Shown piece by piece: positions 7,988 through 16,008 of a DNA stretch of 64,000 nt. Position 1 is the stretch's first letter. Every line of letters begins with the position of its first letter. The notes under the pieces were generated by a model that was not told where the DNA came from, did no database searches, and worked only from the letters and a program-made list of their open reading frames with translations. The position numbers and the translations under genes were made by a program. This DNA is from Alicyclobacillus sp. ALC3 (lineage in GTDB: Bacteria; Bacillota; Bacilli; Alicyclobacillales; Alicyclobacillaceae): assembly GCF_028751195.1 (NCBI RefSeq), contig NZ_CP066784.1:4836001-4900000 (forward strand), in the 5' to 3' direction.

Positions 7988-8338
7988 TTGGACGTGGGGA
8001 TTGAATCGCACTTCGTCGAGGGCGCGGTGCTCGTGCGTCTCCAGGGAGAACTCGATCATCACGTAGTCGAGCAAATTCGCAACGAGATTGACCAGAAGTT
8101 GCAAGAAAATCGGTACCGAGCACTCGTGATTTCGTTTCGCGGAACAGATTTTATGGACAGTTCCGGCCTGGGTCTGATTTTAGGACGGTATCGGACTATG
8201 ATGCAGCACCAAGGCAAAATGTCGCTTTCTGAAGTCAGTCCGGCGCTGCGACGACTCTTCGAACTGTCCGGCGTCCTCAAAATACTGCCTGTGTTCGACT
8301 CTGAGTCAGAAGCACTTGCAGCAGTGAAGGAGGGCTAG
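7988..8338 (+). CDS. spoIIAA: Anti-sigma F factor antagonist
   Basis: A 116-residue STAS-domain protein. In its unphosphorylated form it binds SpoIIAB and frees sigma-F in the forespore. The phosphorylatable serine is S58 in MDSSGLGLILGRY, the same position as in Bacillus. TTG 7988 is chosen: AGGAGGGAG lies five to six bases upstream and the N-terminus (DVGIE) then aligns with Bacillus SpoIIAA; GTG 7994 is the alternative. It is first gene of the spoIIAA-spoIIAB-sigF operon. Confidence 0.95.
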   Translation: MDVGIESHFVEGAVLVRLQGELDHHVVEQIRNEIDQKLQENRYRALVISFRGTDFMDSSGLGLILGRYRTMMQHQGKMSLSEVSPALRRLFELSGVLKILPVFDSESEALAAVKEG

Positions 8339-8345
8339 ACGACTG

Positions 8346-8807
8346 ATGGACCAGTTAGGCCAACGAATGCCGCAGAACTATATGCAAATCCAGTTTCCCA
8401 GTCTGTCCGAAAACGAGTCGTTTGCAAGGGTTGCGGTCGCGGCATTTGCCGCTCAACTTGACCCCACGATGGAACAGTTGACCGAACTGAAGACCGCTGT
8501 ATCAGAGGCCGTGACCAATGCCATCATTCACGGATATGAGTCAGGTGTGGGGGAAGTCCGGATCTCGTGTGCTATCGTCAACGGGCGGATCGACATCACA
8601 GTTGAAGATGAAGGGGTGGGTATACCCGATTTGGAGCAAGCGCGCCAACCGCTCTATACGTCTCGACCCGAACTGGAGCGTTCAGGCATGGGGATTACGA
8701 TTATGGAAAGTTTTGTGGATGAACTACAGATAGAGTCTCGGCCAGGTCAGGGAACACGGGTTGTGATGCGCAAGCAGGTTGCTAAGCCGCCCGTGCTCCA
8801 CGCATAG
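8346..8807 (+). CDS. spoIIAB: Anti-sigma F factor / serine kinase
   Basis: A 153-residue GHKL-fold protein that holds sigma-F inactive and phosphorylates SpoIIAA. The ATP-binding N box (SEAVTNAIIHGYE), G1 (DEGVGIPD) and G2 (ERSGMGITIM) boxes are all intact. It starts seven bases after the spoIIAA stop; AAGGAGGG lies 11 bases before ATG 8346. A few residues (about 12) precede the usual Bacillus N-terminus, so the internal ATG at MQIQF could also be used. Confidence 0.95.
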   Translation: MDQLGQRMPQNYMQIQFPSLSENESFARVAVAAFAAQLDPTMEQLTELKTAVSEAVTNAIIHGYESGVGEVRISCAIVNGRIDITVEDEGVGIPDLEQARQPLYTSRPELERSGMGITIMESFVDELQIESRPGQGTRVVMRKQVAKPPVLHA

Positions 8808-8816
8808 GGGTGTCCT

Positions 8817-9572
8817 ATGGACAATCCGAAGGGGGCGGGGGACCGCTCACAAAAGTTCACGGACGATCAGGTGCGTGGACTCATCGCCGACAGTCAAGCA
8901 GGAAATGCAGAGGCTCGCGACCAATTGGTACTCGGTAATCAACGCCTAGTATGGGCGGTTGTTCAACGTTTTCTGGGACGCGGCTACGACGCAGATGACT
9001 TGTTTCAAATCGGCTGTATTGGGTTGATGAAAGCAGTTGATAAGTTCGATTTGTCATACGATGTCAAGTTTTCGACCTACGCTGTCCCAATGATTATTGG
9101 CGAAATCCAGCGCTTTCTGCGCGACGACGGCACCATCAAGGTTAGCCGAACGCTAAAGGAAACAGCAAAGCACATCCGTCGAGCGCGCGACGAACTGGCC
9201 AAGTCACTCGGACGGCAACCGCGTATCAACGAAATTGCTGAGCACCTCGGCATTGAACCAGCGGATGTCGTGTTTGCCCAGGAAGCGTTGCGAAGTCCCG
9301 CGTCGATCCATGAGACGGTGTTTGAGAATGACGGAGATCCCATCTACCTGATGGACCAAATTGCTGACGAAGAGGGCACGCAGTGGTTTGACAAGATTGC
9401 GTTGCACGAAGTGCTGAGTCAACTGCCAGAACGCGAACGATTAATCGTGTACCTGCGTTTCTTCCGTGACAAGACCCAGTCGGATGTTGCAAGCGTACTT
9501 GGCATTTCACAAGTTCAAGTGTCTCGTCTTGAAAAACGCATATTGCAGTCGATTCGCCGCCAGTTAGAGTAA
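8817..9572 (+). CDS. sigF: RNA polymerase sigma-F factor
   Basis: A 251-residue sigma-70-type factor that directs early forespore transcription. Region 2 is clear (GYDADDLFQIGCIGLMKAVD, then FSTYAVPMIIGEI), region 3 follows near residues 110-155, and region 4.2 contains the helix-turn-helix DVASVLGISQVQVSRLEK. Nine bases separate it from spoIIAB. The gene ends 79 bases before spoVAC, with a strong hairpin in between. Confidence 0.96.
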   Translation: MDNPKGAGDRSQKFTDDQVRGLIADSQAGNAEARDQLVLGNQRLVWAVVQRFLGRGYDADDLFQIGCIGLMKAVDKFDLSYDVKFSTYAVPMIIGEIQRFLRDDGTIKVSRTLKETAKHIRRARDELAKSLGRQPRINEIAEHLGIEPADVVFAQEALRSPASIHETVFENDGDPIYLMDQIADEEGTQWFDKIALHEVLSQLPERERLIVYLRFFRDKTQSDVASVLGISQVQVSRLEKRILQSIRRQLE

Positions 9573-9600
9573 TTGTAGGAGCTTCTCAACTGAGTAAACG

Positions 9601-9646
9601 AGCCTCCGTCCGGGCACACTATGCCCCGATTCCAACGACGGAGGCT
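9601..9646 (+). promoter_or_regulatory. Hairpin that contains the spoVAC ribosome binding site
   Basis: AGCCTCCGTC (9601-9610) pairs perfectly with GACGGAGGCT (9637-9646); an inner CGGGCA/TGCCCCG pairing extends the stem. The right arm includes GGAGG, the only good Shine-Dalgarno for spoVAC ATG 9652. No U-run follows, so a simple terminator is less likely than a structure that hides the ribosome binding site. Confidence 0.55.
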
Positions 9647-9651
9647 GATTC

Positions 9652-10134
9652 ATGAGCACCGTAAATAAACAACAGCAAACTTCCTACCAGCAGGTTGCGT
9701 CCGCACACACTCCGCCCCGTCCAGTCGTCAAAAACACAGTCCGCGCCTTCTTGGTTGGCGGTGCTGTTTGCATGATTGGACAAGCAATTCAGGTTTTGTT
9801 CATTCGTTACGGCCACTTCAGTCAGACCGACGCAGGCAATCCGACTGTGGCCGTTCTCATCCTACTCTCCGTGATTTTCACAGCCCTCGGCGTTTACGAC
9901 AAATTTGCGCAGTGGGCAGGTGCTGGGTCAGCAGTGCCTGTAACCGGATTCGCCAATACAATGGCTTCTGCTGCAATGGAACACCGCAGTGAAGGCTTCG
10001 TGGCCGGCATTGGCGCCAATATGTTCAAACTTGCTGGGCCCGTCGTCGTGTACGGCGTGGTCAGTGCCTTTTTTGTGGCCCTGATTAGATACCTGCTCGC
10101 CACGACGATGCATATCCAAATGCCGTTAGGCTGA
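9652..10134 (+). CDS. spoVAC: Stage V sporulation protein AC
   Basis: A 160-residue membrane protein of the SpoVAC/SpoVAE family with about four transmembrane helices. The FLVGGAVCMIGQAIQ segment and the GAGSAVPVTGFANTM loop are signatures. SpoVAC forms a mechanosensitive-type channel in the spore inner membrane for dipicolinic acid movement. It begins a three-gene spoVAC-AD-AE operon. ATG 9652 lies six bases after a hairpin arm carrying the ribosome binding site. Confidence 0.93.
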   Translation: MSTVNKQQQTSYQQVASAHTPPRPVVKNTVRAFLVGGAVCMIGQAIQVLFIRYGHFSQTDAGNPTVAVLILLSVIFTALGVYDKFAQWAGAGSAVPVTGFANTMASAAMEHRSEGFVAGIGANMFKLAGPVVVYGVVSAFFVALIRYLLATTMHIQMPLG

Positions 10135-10170
10135 CAACTGCGGCGTTCGATGCTGGAGGAGGTATAGGGA

Positions 10171-11184
10171 TTGCCAAAGCAAGGAAAACAGACTTGGGTT
10201 TTTTCTAGGCCCCCGTATATCGAATCGGTTGCAACCGTGGCAGGTCGCCTGGAGAGTGAAGGGCCGTTTGGCACTCTCTACGACATCCAACACGATGACG
10301 ACCGACTCGGGAAGGCTACATGGGAGCAGGCCGAACAACAACTACTTCAAGAAGCTGCGCAGACAGTCTTGACCAAAGCGAATCTCACTGACCAAGACAT
10401 CGACTTCATGGTCGGCGGCGATTTAAACGCACAATTGTCGGGCTTTTACTTCGGCACACGTTCACTGGCGGTTCCTGCGTTTGGTGTGTTCTCTGCATGC
10501 GCTTCGATCTGCGAAGCCCTGACCATATCCGCACTTGCGGTCGACGGAGGTTACGCCAAACGCGCCCTAGCTGGAACCAGTAGTCACAACAGCACGGCTG
10601 AACGGCAATTTCGTTATCCAACTGAGTACGGCATACAAAAACCGCCAACTGCGCAGCGCACGGTTACGGGAGCAGGCATGGCCGTGCTCGGGCAAACTGG
10701 GGGGAACGTGCAACTGACAGAAGCGACAGTCGGGCAAGTGACCGATTACGGGATCCACAGTCCGTGGGAAATGGGGGCTGCGATGGCCCCGGCTGCGTAC
10801 GCCACAATTCGTGCACATTTGCAGGACACCGGCCGGACGTTCTCCGATTTTGACGCCGTTTTTACAGGTGACCTCGGTCGAATTGGATTGTCAATTCTTG
10901 AAGACCTGTTTCAACGCGATGGAATCGCGACCGAACAGCGACTATTTGACTGTGGCGCCGAAATTTATGACTCGTCACAACCCGAGGTATTCTCTGGGGG
11001 CAGTGGCGGGGCTTGTTGCACATTGGTGACGTTCAGCCATCTGCTGCAGCAACTGACAACGGGCACATGGAAGCGGGTTCTAGTGTCCGCAACAGGGGCG
11101 CTGCTGTCGGCAGTGACTGCACAGCAGCATGAGACCATCCCATGTATTTCTCACGCGGTTGTGCTGGAACGAAAGGACGGATGA
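10171..11184 (+). CDS. spoVAD: Stage V sporulation protein AD
   Basis: A 337-residue thiolase-fold protein that binds dipicolinic acid for uptake into the developing spore. Key segments are VGGDLNAQLSGFYFGTRSL, GVFSACASICEAL and the C-terminal GGSGGACC. TTG 10171 is the start, with GGAGGAGG about eight bases upstream. It follows spoVAC by 36 bases and precedes spoVAE by three. SpoVAA, AB, AEa and AF genes, present in Bacillus, are absent here. Confidence 0.94.
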   Translation: MPKQGKQTWVFSRPPYIESVATVAGRLESEGPFGTLYDIQHDDDRLGKATWEQAEQQLLQEAAQTVLTKANLTDQDIDFMVGGDLNAQLSGFYFGTRSLAVPAFGVFSACASICEALTISALAVDGGYAKRALAGTSSHNSTAERQFRYPTEYGIQKPPTAQRTVTGAGMAVLGQTGGNVQLTEATVGQVTDYGIHSPWEMGAAMAPAAYATIRAHLQDTGRTFSDFDAVFTGDLGRIGLSILEDLFQRDGIATEQRLFDCGAEIYDSSQPEVFSGGSGGACCTLVTFSHLLQQLTTGTWKRVLVSATGALLSAVTAQQHETIPCISHAVVLERKDG

Positions 11185-11187
11185 GGT

Positions 11188-11550
11188 ATGCAGAGCGGGT
11201 GGACTTTTTTGTGGGCGTTTTTGGTCGGCGGAGGAATCTGCGCTGTCGGTCAGGTCATCATGGACAAGTCTAAACTGACACCTGGGCACGTGATGGTAAT
11301 TCTCGTTGTCGCTGGCGCTGTACTTGATGGACTGGGCTTGTACGACCCGCTCATTCGGTTTGCTGGCGCTGGCGCGACCGTGCCGATCACCAGTTTTGGC
11401 AACGCTTTGGTGCACGGAGCGATAACAGAAGCACAAACTCACGGCTGGGTAGGGATTCTGACCGGCATCTTCGAAGTGACGAGCGCAGGAGTGTCCGCCG
11501 CCATCGTCTTCGCATTTTTAGCATCGGTAGTGGCCAAGCCCCGCGGTTAA
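11188..11550 (+). CDS. spoVAE: Stage V sporulation protein AE (AEb type)
   Basis: A 120-residue integral membrane protein paralogous to SpoVAC. It has FLVGGGICAVGQ, then GLGLYDPLIRFAGAGATVPITSFGNAL, the shared family loop. With SpoVAC and SpoVAD it makes up the minimal SpoVA unit for dipicolinic acid transport in spores. ATG 11188 is only three bases after the spoVAD stop, so the genes are cotranscribed. Confidence 0.92.
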   Translation: MQSGWTFLWAFLVGGGICAVGQVIMDKSKLTPGHVMVILVVAGAVLDGLGLYDPLIRFAGAGATVPITSFGNALVHGAITEAQTHGWVGILTGIFEVTSAGVSAAIVFAFLASVVAKPRG

Positions 11551-11592
11551 TGACATGCGATGGGCCCACTCGCTCAAGTTCTTTGCATCATA

Positions 11593-11612
11593 CTGTAGGG
11601 AGAAACCTACAG
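11593..11612 (+). other. Small stem-loop before the 42-codon gene
   Basis: CTGTAGG (11593-11599) and CCTACAG (11606-11612) form a 7-bp stem with a GAGAAA loop. It is not followed by a U-run. It lies between spoVAE and the peptide gene and just ahead of its ribosome binding site. Confidence 0.4.
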
Positions 11613-11632
11613 AACTGAGGTGATGACGGGTG

Positions 11633-11761
11633 ATGGGTATTTTGATGTTCTTGCCTCGCCTGTTTCGGTACTTTGGCATGTTCCAGAACGTTATCGGCTT
11701 CGTTCGACCAATCTGGCCCAGGATTTCGCAACTGTGGCAGCGTCAACCGGCGGTCGCGTAA
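11633..11761 (+). CDS. 42-residue amphipathic peptide downstream of spoVA
   Basis: A short frame with a good Shine-Dalgarno (GAGGTGA, 11617-11623) nine bases before its ATG. The product is strongly hydrophobic and aromatic with regularly spaced arginines: it begins MGILMFLPRLFRYFG and continues with FVRPIWPRISQLW. It looks like a membrane-surface helix rather than a random frame. I do not recognise a family. The position just after spoVAE suggests a sporulation role, as for other tiny spore-coat or membrane peptides, but that is inference. A hairpin at 11881-11905 may terminate it. Confidence 0.5.
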   Translation: MGILMFLPRLFRYFGMFQNVIGFVRPIWPRISQLWQRQPAVA

Positions 11762-11880
11762 CATCGCGACCGCTCGGCGTCAGGGCGTTGTCTGAGTCGA
11801 CGCATAACCTTGCGTCAAAGTCCACGAGTGATGAACGCAAGCAATCATGACGTAAACAATCCCCACAAAACTTCTCAATG

Positions 11881-11905
11881 GCGGGAATCGCTGATTGGTT
11901 CCCGC
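11881..11905 (+). terminator. Possible weak terminator hairpin
   Basis: GCGGGAA (11881-11887) and TTCCCGC (11899-11905) form a 7-bp stem with an 11-base loop. Only TGTCGTCT follows, so termination efficiency is doubtful. The surrounding 11762-12002 interval holds no gene that I can see. Confidence 0.35.
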
Positions 11906-12002
11906 TGTCGTCTAACCGATTTATACCAGTTGCCCTTTACGTCCCCGCGTAGCCACGTTTATACTTAGGCCATTCCACCGGATTGAGGGGCGACCAACTG
12001 CG

Positions 12003-12782
12003 ATGTTCGCCAGGGAGTCTACGCTGCTTACCACCTCCGGACAGGTCCACCCGACAATTGAAGTCATCGAACAAAATCATATCCGTTATCTTCGCTTCGG
12101 TCACAACGGGGGGTGGCAAGGGGCGCGTTCCCTTACTTGTCCGGACGAACTTATCTTTCCGTACCAAAGAGCATTTGCGAGCCTGACGAATTCACTGCCA
12201 ACAGTAGACCGTTTCCTGTCCATCGGAGTTGGGATTGGCACCGCACTCCGCACTGTACTTCACAATCATGCGGCGTGCGACATGTACGGAGTGGAAATCG
12301 ACGAAACGGTTGTCAACGTAGCGATTGAGTATTTTGACAGCCCTTCGCATCGTGATGTGAATTACTGGATTGGCGACGGTGTCACTTTTCTAGCCAACGT
12401 GGAACTGACATTTGATCTCATCTTCGTTGACGCCTACATGCGTAACCAAATCTACTCGGCATGTCTGGAGCCGGCATTTGCAACAGTTTTGTACGCGGGC
12501 TTGACTGACAACGGATTGGCGGCGTGCAATATCATCTCGAGTACACCGCCTACAGGACAGGTTCGAGCATTTCTCGATGCGGCTCAGGACATCTTTGCAG
12601 AGGTCTTGCTACTGCCCGTCGGCGTTCCCTTTGCGGAGCAGAATACATTAGCCGTCCTGTCTAAGCGTGCTGGAATTGCGCAAGACTGGATTCAGCAGAT
12701 CCGTTCTGCCACAGAGTTGAGTTGGTTGCAGCGCGTGAGTTGGCCAAACCGCTTATCTGGATACAGCGGGAAAAGAGAGTAA
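12003..12782 (+). CDS. Spermidine synthase-like methyltransferase-fold protein
   Basis: A 259-residue protein with a Rossmann-type SAM-binding fold. FLSIGVGIGTALRTV is the glycine-rich motif I, YGVEIDE the acidic end of strand 2, YWIGDGVTFL motif II, and FDLIFVDAY the strand-4 aspartate characteristic of spermidine synthases. Family members transfer aminopropyl groups or are unassigned; no speD, speE or speA gene is nearby, so polyamine synthesis is not proven. ATG 12003 has only a distant GAGGGG. The next gene starts immediately after its stop. Confidence 0.65.
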   Translation: MFARESTLLTTSGQVHPTIEVIEQNHIRYLRFGHNGGWQGARSLTCPDELIFPYQRAFASLTNSLPTVDRFLSIGVGIGTALRTVLHNHAACDMYGVEIDETVVNVAIEYFDSPSHRDVNYWIGDGVTFLANVELTFDLIFVDAYMRNQIYSACLEPAFATVLYAGLTDNGLAACNIISSTPPTGQVRAFLDAAQDIFAEVLLLPVGVPFAEQNTLAVLSKRAGIAQDWIQQIRSATELSWLQRVSWPNRLSGYSGKRE

Positions 12783-12783
12783 A

Positions 12784-13428
12784 GTGAGGTTTGACAATTT
12801 GTTCCAGAACGTTTTGAGTCCCAACTTTATCTTCATGTTGATCGCCATCGTGGTCAGCTTGGTCTTGCACGAGTTTGCGCACGCGGTGACAGCCGACCTG
12901 CTCGGTGACCGAACCGCGCGAAATTCGGGACGGCTGACCTTGAATCCACTCGCACACTTGGAGATACTTGGATTGTTGATGATCTTTTTTGGTCCGATTG
13001 GTTGGGCGCGTCCCGTGCCTGTCAATCCGAACAACTTCCGTCGGCCGCGTGTGGGTATGATTGTGACTGCGCTTGCCGGTCCTGGCTCCAATTTTGTGCT
13101 CGCGTGTCTCTTCCTTTTCATCTATCGCGTGCAGTTTTTGTCCGGTTCGGGTGGTGCTGGGTTCCTGTCAAACCTTGTCTGGATTGCAGCACTCGTGAAC
13201 ATCAACCTGTGCATTTTCAATTTGATCCCGCTACCACCGCTGGACGGGTCACGGGTTGTGGCAAATCTGTTGCCGCTTCGGCAGCGGCTTGCTTACTCCA
13301 AGTTGGAACTATACGGACCGTTTATTTTACTGCTCGCGTTTATCCTCCCACCGGTTCAGAACTATGTGTTTAGTCCGTTGTTCGGGTGGTTTCAGCACCT
13401 CGTTACGGGCTTGTTTGGACTGACGTAA
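12784..13428 (+). CDS. Site-2 protease family (M50) membrane metalloprotease
   Basis: A 214-residue polytopic membrane protein. HEFAH supplies the zinc-binding HExxH, NPLAHLE follows, and PPLDGSRVV supplies the third ligand aspartate region. About five hydrophobic helices are visible. It belongs to the short, PDZ-less YwhC-like M50 group found next to scpA in several Bacillales; substrates are unknown. GTG 12784 begins one base after the preceding stop and has only a weak ribosome binding site. Confidence 0.88.
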   Translation: MRFDNLFQNVLSPNFIFMLIAIVVSLVLHEFAHAVTADLLGDRTARNSGRLTLNPLAHLEILGLLMIFFGPIGWARPVPVNPNNFRRPRVGMIVTALAGPGSNFVLACLFLFIYRVQFLSGSGGAGFLSNLVWIAALVNINLCIFNLIPLPPLDGSRVVANLLPLRQRLAYSKLELYGPFILLLAFILPPVQNYVFSPLFGWFQHLVTGLFGLT

Positions 13429-13454
13429 GACTGATCGGCTGTGTCGAGGGGGGG

Positions 13455-14204
13455 ATGGGTTTGGAAGCGACATTACTTACCTACGAAGTTGTGTTGGACA
13501 AGTTCTCTGGACCGCTGGATTTGCTTCTCCATCTGATCCGCAAGCAGGAAGTCAGCATTCACGATATCCCAATCGCGACGGTTACCGATCAGTACTTGGC
13601 TTACCTTCACACGATGGAAGCTCTCTCGCTAGAAATCGCCAGTGAGTTTGTTGTTCTTGCCGCCACGCTCCTTGCGATTAAGAGCCGTATGCTGCTCCCG
13701 CGACCGGTCGTCGAAGCGGATGGGGAAGAACCCGAAGACCCTCGTGCACTGCTTGTCGAACAGTTGCTTGAGTACCAGCGATGTAAGTGGGCAGCCGAAG
13801 AATTGAAGCAGAGACAGCAGGAGCAAAGTCTGGTGTATACGCGCGAAGCACTCGATCTCACTGCGTTCACTCCGACTGAACCGCCGCCGGTTACTGGTGT
13901 GTCCATGTGGGACTTAGTCGACGCCTATCGGCGTTTGTGGATGAGGATGCCAAAGGAAAAAGTGGAAGCCCGCATTTCTGGACGGATTGTCAGTGTCGAA
14001 GAAAGCATGACCGTCATGTTAGAGCGACTGCGCGTATGGCGTGAGTGCTCTTTTGAACAGTTGTTGAATTTCGCTCGCACCAGACCACAACTCGTCTCTG
14101 GCTTCCTGGCACTGCTTGAACTTATGAAGAACCGTCAAGTCCTGTGCCAACAGCACAGTCCATTTGGTGAAATCCTTGTCGCGTTGGGGGAACTCGCGTC
14201 ATGA
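13455..14204 (+). CDS. scpA: Segregation and condensation protein A (kleisin)
   Basis: A 249-residue kleisin that bridges Smc heads in the condensin complex needed for chromosome segregation. The N-terminal FSGPLDLLLHLIRKQEVSIHDIPI and the LLAIKSRMLLPRP segments are diagnostic; a C-terminal winged helix follows. The start is uncertain: a G-rich Shine-Dalgarno (13446-13454) abuts ATG 13455 and is better spaced for TTG 13461. Overlap of four bases (ATGA) with scpB indicates coupling. Confidence 0.95.
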   Translation: MGLEATLLTYEVVLDKFSGPLDLLLHLIRKQEVSIHDIPIATVTDQYLAYLHTMEALSLEIASEFVVLAATLLAIKSRMLLPRPVVEADGEEPEDPRALLVEQLLEYQRCKWAAEELKQRQQEQSLVYTREALDLTAFTPTEPPPVTGVSMWDLVDAYRRLWMRMPKEKVEARISGRIVSVEESMTVMLERLRVWRECSFEQLLNFARTRPQLVSGFLALLELMKNRQVLCQQHSPFGEILVALGELAS

Positions 14205-14773
14205 CACTCTTGCCAATCGCAGGCGCACTGGAATCCATTTTGTTCGCGGCCGGATCTGATGGACTTCGAACCGATGAATTGATAGAAATTTTGCAACTAG
14301 ACAGAGGACAGGTGCTTAGTCTGTGCCAAGAATTGTCTGACCGATACGACAAACAACCCAGCGGGTTGCAACTCGTCGAACTAGCTGGTCATTGGAAACT
14401 GACTACACGGCCCGAACACGCTGTCTACCTGGAACGGATGGCAACATCGCCTACTATAAGTGGGTTAAGTCAAGCCGCGTTAGAGGTGCTAGCCATTGTG
14501 GCGTACCGCCAACCCATCTCGCGCGCTGATATTGAGTCCGTCCGCGGTGTACAGTCCGATCGCGCCGTCGCTACGTTGGTGCATCGTCGCATGATTGTCG
14601 AAGTAGGACGTCAAGAGTCTCCTGGCAGACCTATCCTGTACGGCACAACAGACTATTTTCTGCACACCTTTGGCCTTCGCAACCTGTCGGAACTCCCCCC
14701 ACTTCCGGATGAACCGGAACCCCTCCAGGACCTGGCCTTGTTTCAACTTGGCGACACGCTCGCCCGAGACTAG
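14201..14773 (+). CDS. scpB: Segregation and condensation protein B
   Basis: A 190-residue protein of two winged helices that dimerises and binds ScpA within the Smc complex. The signature ALEVLAIVAYRQPISRADIESVRGV and the GRPILYGTTDYFLHTFGL stretch are present. It overlaps scpA by four bases, so they share an operon. Confidence 0.96.
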   Translation: MTLLPIAGALESILFAAGSDGLRTDELIEILQLDRGQVLSLCQELSDRYDKQPSGLQLVELAGHWKLTTRPEHAVYLERMATSPTISGLSQAALEVLAIVAYRQPISRADIESVRGVQSDRAVATLVHRRMIVEVGRQESPGRPILYGTTDYFLHTFGLRNLSELPPLPDEPEPLQDLALFQLGDTLARD

Positions 14774-14834
14774 TCGCATGAACCACCCCTGACAGGGAAC
14801 ACTGAACTTGTTCAGGTTTTAAAGGTGGGCGACT

Positions 14835-15521
14835 ATGATACTTTTTATCGTCTTGTTGCTCGTCGTCGCATTGGTGGGCTTGCTTTACTATGTGCCTGTG
14901 TCGGTGCAACTGAGATATAAGCGCAGCGCAGAGGACGACAGCGGCCAACTTGACGTCCGCTGGTTGTATGGCATTGTCCACATCAAGCGCCGGTTGTTCG
15001 CGGTTGACACGGGCATCGGAAAGAACGGCCCTGCCCTCCGCGTAGTCCACCAGAAAGGGAACACTGCGTCTGGCGAACGAGCAAAACACAGCCTTACTTT
15101 GGCGCACGTGAAGAGGTTTCTGCGCGACCTGCCCGAGTGGCAGCGTTTGTTCACTCAGCTTAGCCCTGTTTTTCGCAGGCTGTTGCGGCGTGTACATATG
15201 CAAAAATTAGAGTGGACAACGCTGGTTGGTACAGGCGACGCCGTGAGTTGCGGCATGACCTGCGGCGCTGCGTGGGTCGCCACAAGTACACTTGTGGGGG
15301 CGGCGAGTCACATCTTGGTGTTTGACAGCGCACCTCAATTGTCCGTTCAACCGGACTTCCAACACGCCCGGTTTGACACGTCAATTGACTGCATACTCCG
15401 GGTACGAGCGGGTTACGCTATCGGTGCAGGTTTTCGGATGATCCGACTGTGGAGGAGGAGGTATTTGCATGGAGCACCCGATTCAAGGACTCATGCACAC
15501 GGCGATGACCAACATCCGTGA
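14835..15521 (+). CDS. DUF2953 membrane-anchored protein (YtfI-like)
   Basis: A 228-residue protein with one N-terminal transmembrane helix (residues 1-22) and a basic soluble region. The family is widespread in spore formers and is normally encoded just before ytfJ, as here. Its last 53 bases overlap the ytfJ start in another frame, pointing to coupled expression. Function is unknown; a role in spores is inferred from the neighbour. Confidence 0.75.
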   Translation: MILFIVLLLVVALVGLLYYVPVSVQLRYKRSAEDDSGQLDVRWLYGIVHIKRRLFAVDTGIGKNGPALRVVHQKGNTASGERAKHSLTLAHVKRFLRDLPEWQRLFTQLSPVFRRLLRRVHMQKLEWTTLVGTGDAVSCGMTCGAAWVATSTLVGAASHILVFDSAPQLSVQPDFQHARFDTSIDCILRVRAGYAIGAGFRMIRLWRRRYLHGAPDSRTHAHGDDQHP

Positions 15522-15897
15522 AATGGTCGACGTCAACACGATTATCGGCGACCCAGTGGAGACGCCGGATGGAACCGTAATTCTTCCCGTCTCACGCGTC
15601 GGGTTTGGCTTTGCTGCCGGTGGAAGCGAGTTCCATCTGAGTGACCAGAATTCAAGCACAGATAACAGTGAAAACCCCTTTGGTGGTGGCTCGGGTGGCG
15701 GTGTCTCAATTAACCCGATCGGTTTTTTAATTGTGCAGGGCAATCAGGTGCGAATGCTTTCGACTGACAACCAGAATCAGCTGTACGACCGCCTAATTGA
15801 CATGGCCCCTGTCGTCGTTGAGAAGATTCAGAACCTGCTGCGCGGCGATAAACAGGGGGGAGCGACAACTCCCCCCGGTACACCACCTGTCAGCTGA
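15469..15897 (+). CDS. ytfJ: GerW-family sporulation protein YtfJ
   Basis: A 142-residue protein with the GerW/YtfJ hallmarks: IIGDPVETPDGTVILPVSRV, the glycine-rich FGGGSGGGV region, and INPIGFLIV. It is made in the developing spore and is linked to germination in Bacillus. ATG 15469 follows GGAGGAGGAG. A strong terminator lies directly downstream. Confidence 0.93.
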   Translation: MEHPIQGLMHTAMTNIREMVDVNTIIGDPVETPDGTVILPVSRVGFGFAAGGSEFHLSDQNSSTDNSENPFGGGSGGGVSINPIGFLIVQGNQVRMLSTDNQNQLYDRLIDMAPVVVEKIQNLLRGDKQGGATTPPGTPPVS

Positions 15898-15907
15898 AGT
15901 TGCGTGG

Positions 15908-15948
15908 AAAAGCGGTCTGCGGGTGTCCCGCGGGCCGCTTTCTGTTTT
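15908..15948 (+). terminator. Intrinsic terminator after ytfJ
   Basis: AAAGCGG (15909-15915) pairs with CCGCTTT (15935-15941), and inside it GCGGG pairs with CCCGC around a TGT loop. CTGTTTT follows. It ends the scp-ytfJ transcript and abuts the rluB promoter. Confidence 0.8.
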
Positions 15949-15975
15949 GCAGGGCATCTGCCGACACTCTATAAT
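15947..15975 (+). promoter_or_regulatory. Sigma-A promoter of rluB
   Basis: TTGCAG (15947-15952) and TATAAT (15970-15975) are separated by 17 bases. The start point would be about 27 bases before the rluB ATG. Confidence 0.75.
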
Positions 15976-16008
15976 GTCCAAGAGAGTGTGAGGGGCAGGG
16001 AGGATATT

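Noticed and set aside
9601..9646. Simple terminator after sigF
   Set aside because: No U-run follows and the right arm is the spoVAC ribosome binding site.
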